A DNA stretch of 64,000 bases from Billgrantia aerodenitrificans (GTDB lineage: Bacteria; Pseudomonadota; Gammaproteobacteria; Pseudomonadales; Halomonadaceae), in contig NZ_JABFTV010000012.1 in assembly GCF_021404405.1 (NCBI RefSeq), positions 1 through 64,000 of the forward strand, read 5' to 3'. This document shows, piece after piece, positions 58,356 to 64,000 of the stretch. A program made the translations under genes and the position numbers. The notes under the pieces are model-generated. The model was not told the DNA's origin and searched no databases. It saw nothing but the letters and a program-made list of their open reading frames with translations. The stretch's first letter is position 1. Every line of letters begins with the position of its first letter.

Positions 58356-59396
58356 ATGCAGCGCGCCGACTTCCATTACGAACTCCCCGAGGAGCTGATC
58401 GCCCGCTACCCCTCCGAGCGGCGCAGCGACTGTCGCCTGCTGTGCGTGGACGGCGAGAGCGGCGGGCTGGCCCACCGCCGCTTCACCGACCTGCTGGAGC
58501 TGCTCGAGCCCGGCGATCTGCTGGTGTTCAACGACACCCGCGTGATCCCGGCGCGGCTGCACGGCCACAAGGCCAGCGGCGGCAAGGTGGAGATGCTGCT
58601 CGAGCGACCGCTCGACGCCCACCGCGGGCTGGCCCACATCCGTTCCAGCAAGTCGCCCAAGCCCGGCACCGAGCTGATCTTCGAGGGCGACGTGCGCGCC
58701 GTGGTCGAGGGCCGCCGCGAGGCGCTGTTCGAACTGCGCTTTCTCGGTGAGACGCCGCTGATCGAACTGCTGGAGCGCCACGGCCACATGCCGCTGCCGC
58801 CCTACATCGACCGTGCCGACGAGCTCGCCGACCGCGACCGCTACCAGACCGTCTACGCCCGTCGCGACGGCGCCGTGGCCGCCCCCACCGCCGGGCTGCA
58901 CTTCGACGAACCGCTGCTGGAACGCCTGGCGGCGAAGGGAGTCGAAAGTGCCTTCGTCACCCTGCACGTAGGCGCCGGCACCTTTCAGCCGGTGCGCGCC
59001 GACGATATCCGCGAGCACAAGATGCACAGCGAGTGGATCGAGGTGAACGAAGCGGCCTGCGCCAAGGTGCGCACCGCCCAGGCCGCCGGACGCCGGGTGA
59101 TCGCGGTGGGCACCACCAGCGTGCGCTGCCTGGAGAGCGCATGCCGGCAGAGTGCCGATGGCGCCATCGCACCCTACAGCGGCGAGACCGACATCTATAT
59201 CTATCCCGGCTACGAGTGGCGCTGCGTGGACAACCTGATCACCAACTTCCACCTGCCCGAGTCGACCCTGCTGATGCTGGTCTCCTCGTTCGCCGGCTAC
59301 GAGACGATCATGGCGGCCTATCGCGAAGCCGTGGCCGAGCGCTATGCCTTCTTCAGCTATGGCGACGCCATGCTGTTGAGCCGCAAGCACTCCTGA
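58356..59396 (+). CDS. queA: S-adenosylmethionine:tRNA ribosyltransferase-isomerase
   Basis: A 346-residue QueA that makes epoxyqueuosine by transferring the ribose ring of SAM onto preQ1 in tRNA. It starts MQRADFHYELPEELIARYP as in E. coli QueA (356 residues). Other runs are VFNDTRVIPARLHGHK, APTAGLHFDEPLL, VTLHVGAGTFQPVRADDI and NFHLPESTLLMLVSSF, which are highly conserved. It precedes tgt by 83 bases, the usual gene order. Confidence 0.97.
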   Translation: MQRADFHYELPEELIARYPSERRSDCRLLCVDGESGGLAHRRFTDLLELLEPGDLLVFNDTRVIPARLHGHKASGGKVEMLLERPLDAHRGLAHIRSSKSPKPGTELIFEGDVRAVVEGRREALFELRFLGETPLIELLERHGHMPLPPYIDRADELADRDRYQTVYARRDGAVAAPTAGLHFDEPLLERLAAKGVESAFVTLHVGAGTFQPVRADDIREHKMHSEWIEVNEAACAKVRTAQAAGRRVIAVGTTSVRCLESACRQSADGAIAPYSGETDIYIYPGYEWRCVDNLITNFHLPESTLLMLVSSFAGYETIMAAYREAVAERYAFFSYGDAMLLSRKHS

Positions 59397-59479
59397 GCCG
59401 AAACGTTTCTGAACCCAAAGAATGGCTGATCCGCAAGACGACCACCGAACCGACGTCTTGCAGTAGAGAAGAGAACTCC

Positions 59480-60616
59480 ATGCGCAACGAATGCTTCATG
59501 TCCTTCGAGCGGCTGGCCAGCGACGGCCGGGCGCGTCGCGGGCGCCTCACCTTCCCCCGTGGCACGGTGGAAACGCCGGCCTTCATGCCGGTGGGCACCT
59601 ACGGCACGGTCAAGGGCATGACGCCCAAATCGGTGGAAGAGATCGGCGCCGAGATCATCCTCGGCAATACCTTCCACCTGTGGCTGCGCCCGGGCACCGA
59701 GGTGATCGAGGCCCACGGCGACCTGCACGACTTCGCCCAGTGGCACAAGCCGATCCTCACCGATTCCGGCGGCTTCCAGGTCTTCTCGCTGGGCGAGATG
59801 CGCAAGATCACCGAAGAGGGCGTGCACTTCCGCTCGCCGGTGGATGGCGCCAAGGTGTTCATGGGCCCCGAGGAGTCGATGGCGGTGCAGCGTTCGCTGG
59901 GCTCCGACGTGGTGATGATCTTCGACGAGTGCACCCCCTACCCGGCCACCGAGAAGGAAGCCGAGGTTTCCATGGAGCGCTCGCTGCGCTGGGCCAAGCG
60001 CTCCCGCGATGCCCATGGCGACTCGCCCTCGGCGCTGTTCGGCATCATCCAGGGCGGCATGTACCCGGAGCTGCGCCGTCGCTCGCTGGAAGGGCTGATG
60101 GAGATCGGCTTCGACGGCCTGGCCATCGGCGGGCTCTCCGTGGGCGAGCCCAAGGAAGAGATGATCAAGGTGCTGAACTATTTGCCCGACTGGATGCCCG
60201 AAGAGTATCCCCGCTACCTGATGGGCGTGGGCAAGCCCGAGGACCTGGTAGAGGGCGTTCGCCGTGGCGTCGACATGTTCGACTGCGTGATGCCTACCCG
60301 CAACGCGCGCAACGGCCACCTGTTCACCGCAGAGGGCACGATCAAGATCCGCAACGCCAAGCACCGCCATGACACTCGCCCGCTGGAAGACGACTGCGAC
60401 TGCTATACCTGCCAGAACTTCTCCCGCAGCTACCTGCACCACCTGGACCGCTGCGGCGAAATGCTCGGCTCGATGCTCAATACCATCCACAACTTGCGCT
60501 ATTATCAGCGCCTGATGGCTGGTTTGCGCGGTGCCATCGAAGCGGGTACATTGGCTGACTTCGTGGCAGGCTACTATGCGCAGCGGGGGCTGCCGGTACC
60601 TGACGCACCGGATTGA
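59480..60616 (+). CDS. tgt: Queuine/preQ1 tRNA-guanine transglycosylase
   Basis: A 378-residue TGT that replaces G34 by preQ1 in tRNAs for Asn, Asp, His and Tyr. The active site shows DSGGFQVFSLG, the aspartate in GGLSVGEPKEEM/DCVMPTRNARNG and the zinc site CDCYTCQNFSRSYLHH. The length equals E. coli Tgt (375). It follows queA and precedes yajC-secDF, the classical gammaproteobacterial order. AGAAGAGA lies upstream of the ATG. Confidence 0.98.
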   Translation: MRNECFMSFERLASDGRARRGRLTFPRGTVETPAFMPVGTYGTVKGMTPKSVEEIGAEIILGNTFHLWLRPGTEVIEAHGDLHDFAQWHKPILTDSGGFQVFSLGEMRKITEEGVHFRSPVDGAKVFMGPEESMAVQRSLGSDVVMIFDECTPYPATEKEAEVSMERSLRWAKRSRDAHGDSPSALFGIIQGGMYPELRRRSLEGLMEIGFDGLAIGGLSVGEPKEEMIKVLNYLPDWMPEEYPRYLMGVGKPEDLVEGVRRGVDMFDCVMPTRNARNGHLFTAEGTIKIRNAKHRHDTRPLEDDCDCYTCQNFSRSYLHHLDRCGEMLGSMLNTIHNLRYYQRLMAGLRGAIEAGTLADFVAGYYAQRGLPVPDAPD

Positions 60617-60624
60617 ACGACCGA

Positions 60625-60654
60625 CCGCTGGCACCAGCTCGAAGGCGCCAGCGG
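60625..60654 (+). terminator. Hairpin between tgt and yajC
   Basis: CCGCTGGC (60625-60632) pairs with GCCAGCGG (60647-60654) across a 14-base loop. It is a weak candidate with no T-run, so read-through into yajC is likely. Confidence 0.35.
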
Positions 60655-60708
60655 CCGGCGGCAACACGCTCACTCGCGACTTAACTTACCTCAGGAGATA
60701 CGCTTCTC

Positions 60709-61038
60709 ATGCTGGATTTCTTCATCTCTCCGGCCATGGCTCAGGATGCCGGTGCCGCAGGCGGCGGCATGGCCCAGATCATCATGCTGGTCGGTTTCGT
60801 GCTGATCTTCTACTTCCTGCTGTGGCGCCCCCAGTCCAAGCGGGCCAAGCAGCATCGCGAACTGGTCGGCGGCCTGTCCAAGGGCGACGAGGTGGTGATC
60901 GGTGGCGGTCTGGTAGGACGCATCACCAAGGTGAGCGACGAGTTCATCACCCTGGAAGTGGCCGACAACACCGAAGTCAACGTACAGAAAAATGCCGTGG
61001 CCAACGTGCTGCCCAAGGGCACCATCAAGTCCATCTGA
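60709..61038 (+). CDS. yajC: Sec translocon accessory subunit YajC
   Basis: A 109-residue single-helix protein (MAQIIMLVGFVLIFYFLLW, then RPQSKRAKQHRELVGGLSKGDEVVIGGGLVGRIT). It is the smallest member of SecDF-YajC and joins the holotranslocon in the inner membrane. AGGAGA lies upstream. It is 153 bases before secD. Confidence 0.97.
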   Translation: MLDFFISPAMAQDAGAAGGGMAQIIMLVGFVLIFYFLLWRPQSKRAKQHRELVGGLSKGDEVVIGGGLVGRITKVSDEFITLEVADNTEVNVQKNAVANVLPKGTIKSI

Positions 61039-61058
61039 CGTCGACGCTCCTCGCCCTT

Positions 61059-61089
61059 GCCGTTGGCTCTGCCCGAGCCGGGTAACGGC
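61059..61089 (+). promoter_or_regulatory. Two-tier hairpin between yajC and secD
   Basis: An outer stem GCCGTT/AACGGC (61059-61064 with 61084-61089) encloses an inner stem GGCTC/GAGCC (61065-61069 with 61075-61079). No T-run follows. It may be an RNA processing or attenuation site setting YajC to SecD ratio; chance is possible. Confidence 0.35.
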
Positions 61090-61191
61090 GGGGGTCGCCT
61101 GGCGGCCGGGTGTTCCCTTCTCGATCGGAAGCGAACATGCGGCCGCGCTGCCGTCCCGTAGCCTTCTTTACGCAACCTAGGCAGGGCTCCC

Positions 61192-63042
61192 ATGCTCAAC
61201 CGTTATCCCTTGTGGAAGTATCTGCTGATACTCATCGTGCTCATTGGCGGCGTCGTCTACTCGCTGCCCAATCTGTACCCCGAAGATCCGGCCGTGCAGA
61301 TCAGCAGCGTTCAGGGCGACACCACCCTGGATGAAGCGCAGCTCGAGCGCATCCAGCAGACGCTTCGCGATGCCGGCATCGGCATCAAGGCCGTGGAGCG
61401 CGACGACACCAGCGTGCTGGTCCGCCTCGACGATGCCGACCACCAGCTGCGCACGCGCGACCTGTTGACCGATCAGCTCGGCGACGACTTCGTGGTGGCG
61501 CTGAACCTGGCCGAATCCACCCCGGGCTGGCTGCAGAACCTTGCCGCTTCGCCCATGACCCTGGGGCTCGACCTGCGTGGCGGCGTGCACTTCCTGCTCG
61601 AGGTCGACATGGACGCTGCCGTGACCCAGCGCCTCGAGGTCAATGCCAGCGCCATGCGCGAGCAGTTGCGTAGCGAACGCATCCGCTACCGCGGCACCGA
61701 CATCGACGACCGCACACTGACGATCACCTTCACCAACGACGAAGACCGCGACACGGCACGCCGGCTGATCAGTCGCGAGTTTCGCGATTTCGACTTCGCC
61801 AGCGAGCAGGACGGCCGCGCTTCGCTGCTGGTAATGACGCTGACCGACCAGGCGGTGAACGAGATCCAGGACTACGCCATCAACCAGAACCTCACCACCC
61901 TGCGTAACCGGGTGGACGAGCTGGGCGTGGCGGAACCGCTGGTGCAGCGCCAAGGGCCGGACCGGATCGTGGTCGAGCTGCCCGGCGTGCAGGACACCGT
62001 GGCCGCCAAGCGCGTGGTGGGCGCCACCGCCAACTTGGAGTTCCGCCTCGAGGCGCGCCCGGACACACCGGACGCCGAGACCGAAAGCTTCGCCTTTCGC
62101 AACAACCCGAACCGCACCGCCGACCTGATGCGTGACGTGATCATCACCGGCGACAGCGTTTCCAGCGCCCAGCGCAGCTTCGACGAGAACGGTCGCCCCC
62201 AGGTCAACATCAACCTGGACGGCACCGGCGGCACGCTGATGAACCGCGCCACCCGCACCAACATCGGGCGCAACATGGCGGTGCTGTTCATCGAGCACAA
62301 GACGCGTGACCGGGTGGTGATGGAGGATGGCGAAGAGGTCACCGTGCGCGAGCCCTATACCGAGCGCGGCCTGATCAGCCTGGCCACCATCCAGAGCGCG
62401 CTGGGCAACAGCTTCCGCATCACCGGGCTCGACTCGCCCACCGAGGCAGGCGAGCTGGCCCTGCTGCTGCGCTCCGGCTCGCTGGCGGCACCGATCTACT
62501 TCGTCCAGGAACGCACCATCGGTCCGAGCCTGGGGGCGGAGAACATTGCCCGCGGGGTGATGTCGGTGCAGATCGGCCTGGTACTGGTCGTGCTGTTCAT
62601 GCTGATCCGCTACAAGGTGTTCGGCGTCTTCGCCAACGTGGCACTGGCGTTGAACCTGACCCTGCTGATCGCAGCCATGTCCCTGCTCGGCGCCACCCTG
62701 ACGCTGCCGGGTATCGCCGGTATCGTGCTGACGCTGGGCATGGCGGTAGACGCCAACGTACTGATATTCGAGCGAATACGCGAAGAGCTGCGCAACGGAC
62801 TGTCGATACAGCAGGCCATTCATGCCGGTTACGAACGCGCCTTCAGCTCGATCGTCGACGCCAACATCACCACCCTGCTGGTGGCGGTCATCCTGTTCTC
62901 GATCGGCACCGGCCCGGTCAAGGGCTTCGCCGTGACCCTGTCGCTGGGGATCCTCACCTCGCTGTTCACCGCCCTGCTGGTGACCCGTGCGATGGTGAAC
63001 CTCATCTACGGCGGCAAACCGGTCAAGAAGCTCTGGATCTAA
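61192..63042 (+). CDS. secD: Protein translocase subunit SecD
   Basis: A 616-residue RND-family membrane protein that uses the proton gradient to pull proteins through SecYEG. Six helices are seen, with the first at about 7-25 and the other five at about 465-610. The large periplasmic domain includes LGLDLRGGVHFLLEVDMDA and VDELGVAEPLVQRQGPDRIVVELPGVQD. The DLRGG region and NLTLLIAAMSLLGATLTLPGIAGIVLTLGMAVDANVLIFERIREE are highly conserved, including the proton-relay aspartate in AVDANV. secF follows 22 bases on. Confidence 0.98.
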   Translation: MLNRYPLWKYLLILIVLIGGVVYSLPNLYPEDPAVQISSVQGDTTLDEAQLERIQQTLRDAGIGIKAVERDDTSVLVRLDDADHQLRTRDLLTDQLGDDFVVALNLAESTPGWLQNLAASPMTLGLDLRGGVHFLLEVDMDAAVTQRLEVNASAMREQLRSERIRYRGTDIDDRTLTITFTNDEDRDTARRLISREFRDFDFASEQDGRASLLVMTLTDQAVNEIQDYAINQNLTTLRNRVDELGVAEPLVQRQGPDRIVVELPGVQDTVAAKRVVGATANLEFRLEARPDTPDAETESFAFRNNPNRTADLMRDVIITGDSVSSAQRSFDENGRPQVNINLDGTGGTLMNRATRTNIGRNMAVLFIEHKTRDRVVMEDGEEVTVREPYTERGLISLATIQSALGNSFRITGLDSPTEAGELALLLRSGSLAAPIYFVQERTIGPSLGAENIARGVMSVQIGLVLVVLFMLIRYKVFGVFANVALALNLTLLIAAMSLLGATLTLPGIAGIVLTLGMAVDANVLIFERIREELRNGLSIQQAIHAGYERAFSSIVDANITTLLVAVILFSIGTGPVKGFAVTLSLGILTSLFTALLVTRAMVNLIYGGKPVKKLWI

Positions 63043-63064
63043 GGCTCACCAACTTGAGGTGGTT

Positions 63065-63991
63065 ATGAAAACCCTCGTCAATCGACAGTTCGACTTCATG
63101 GGCAAGCGCCGGATCGCCTTTGCGATCTCCGGTTTGCTGATCCTGGCGTCGATCGTCTCGCTGCTGCTCCAGCAGCTCAATCTGGGGCTGGACTTCACCG
63201 GCGGCACGCTGATAGAGGTGCGCTACGCGGTGGCACCCTCGCTGGACGCCGTGCGCCAAGCCTTGGAAGCCGCCGAGTTCCGCGATGTTTCGGTGCAGAC
63301 CTTCGGTGCCTCCACCGAGATACTGATCCGCCTGCAGCAGGCCTTCGATGCGGAAGTCGGCAACCGCGTGATCGAACTGCTGCGCGCCGATGGCGATACC
63401 GTCGAACTGGTGCGCGCCGAGTTCGTCGGCGCTCAGGTGGGCGAGCAACTTCGCGACCAGAGCGGCCTGGGGCTGCTATTGGCCATGGCCGTGGTCATGG
63501 TCTACGTGGCCTTCCGCTTCCAGTACAAGTTCGCCATCGGCGCCGTGCTGGCCCTGTTCCACGACGTCATCATCGTGGTCGGCATCTTCTCGCTGTTCCA
63601 GTTCGACTTCGACCTCACGGTGATGGCAGCCCTGCTGGCGGTGATCGGCTACTCGCTCAACGACACCATCGTCGTCTACGACCGTATTCGCGAGACGATA
63701 CGCACCTCGCGCATCGACGACATGCCGGCGATCTTCAACGAAGCGATCAACCTCACCCTGTCACGCACGCTGGCGACGTCTGGTACCACCTTGCTGGTGC
63801 TGATGGCGCTGCTGCTGCTGGGTGGAGACATGATCCACTACTTCTCCATCGCGCTGATCCTCGGTGTGGTCGTGGGTACCTTCTCCTCCATCTACGTGGC
63901 GGCCGCCCTGCTGCTCGCCGTGAAGCTGGAGCGCAAGGACCTGATTCCGCCAAAGAAGGAGGAGCACGAAGAAGAGGAACAGCTGCCCTAG
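63065..63991 (+). CDS. secF: Protein translocase subunit SecF
   Basis: A 308-residue partner of SecD with six helices. The first periplasmic block contains GLDFTGGTLIEVRYA, and the second half GYSLNDTIVVYDRIRE with the membrane aspartate. It ends in a highly charged acidic tail (KKEEHEEEEQLP). ATG 63065 with GAGGT before it is preferred over GTG 63059. The gene is complete in the window, with its stop nine bases before the end. Confidence 0.97.
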   Translation: MKTLVNRQFDFMGKRRIAFAISGLLILASIVSLLLQQLNLGLDFTGGTLIEVRYAVAPSLDAVRQALEAAEFRDVSVQTFGASTEILIRLQQAFDAEVGNRVIELLRADGDTVELVRAEFVGAQVGEQLRDQSGLGLLLAMAVVMVYVAFRFQYKFAIGAVLALFHDVIIVVGIFSLFQFDFDLTVMAALLAVIGYSLNDTIVVYDRIRETIRTSRIDDMPAIFNEAINLTLSRTLATSGTTLLVLMALLLLGGDMIHYFSIALILGVVVGTFSSIYVAAALLLAVKLERKDLIPPKKEEHEEEEQLP

Positions 63992-64000
63992 GAAAGACAC

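Overview
The window looks like chromosomal DNA from a Halomonas-type gammaproteobacterium. It is GC-rich. It carries gammaproteobacterial housekeeping order (tRNA-Leu, queA, tgt, yajC, secD, secF), a GH13 alpha-glucosidase resembling the characterised Halomonas enzyme, a two-subunit arginine succinyltransferase as in Pseudomonas-type bacteria, DUF3581 and DUF3422 proteins, and acidic periplasmic proteins. The genus is inferred from gene content, not from a search.

Layout. 1-242: end of an IS110-type transposase with short repeats. 243-12990: single genes (CBS-domain protein, a MITE-like element, alpha/beta hydrolases, two membrane acyltransferases, a tricorn-type protease, an MFS carrier, DUF3422, a double universal stress protein). 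13031-19611: DUF3581, then a co-directional run of a short phosphate-binding-like periplasmic protein, an outer-membrane barrel, a membrane GGDEF-EAL protein and a LuxI-like N-acyl amino acid synthase. 19633-24518: a lipoprotein and TRIC channel pair, then an XRE-cupin regulator divergent from tdh-kbl (threonine degradation). 24651-38311: a maltose/alpha-glucoside regulon (malT-like activator, alpha-glucosidase, malK; and malE-malF-malG on the opposite strand). Between malK and malG sits a T6SS island: a VgrG fused to a C-terminal lipase, an ankyrin-type lipoprotein that is the likely immunity protein, and a probable sigma-54 promoter.

38557-43346: DUF305 protein, nfeD-qmcA, a YhfG-Fic toxin-antitoxin pair, zapE and a GNAT. 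43384-50687: arginine succinyltransferase pathway operon astC-aruF-aruG-astD-astB behind an AraC/GlxA-type regulator; no astE is present here. 50827-57935: small membrane protein, fabV, glutathione peroxidase, an AidB-like acyl-CoA dehydrogenase, an EAL protein with a degenerate receiver domain, a LysE exporter, rnk and a tiny membrane protein. 58134-63991: tRNA-Leu(CAA), queA-tgt (queuosine) and yajC-secD-secF (Sec export).

The best leads are the VgrG-lipase/immunity island inside the maltose regulon, the binding protein/barrel/c-di-GMP/acyl-amino-acid synthase run, and the repeated GGCGTAG sites shared by the two maltose promoters.
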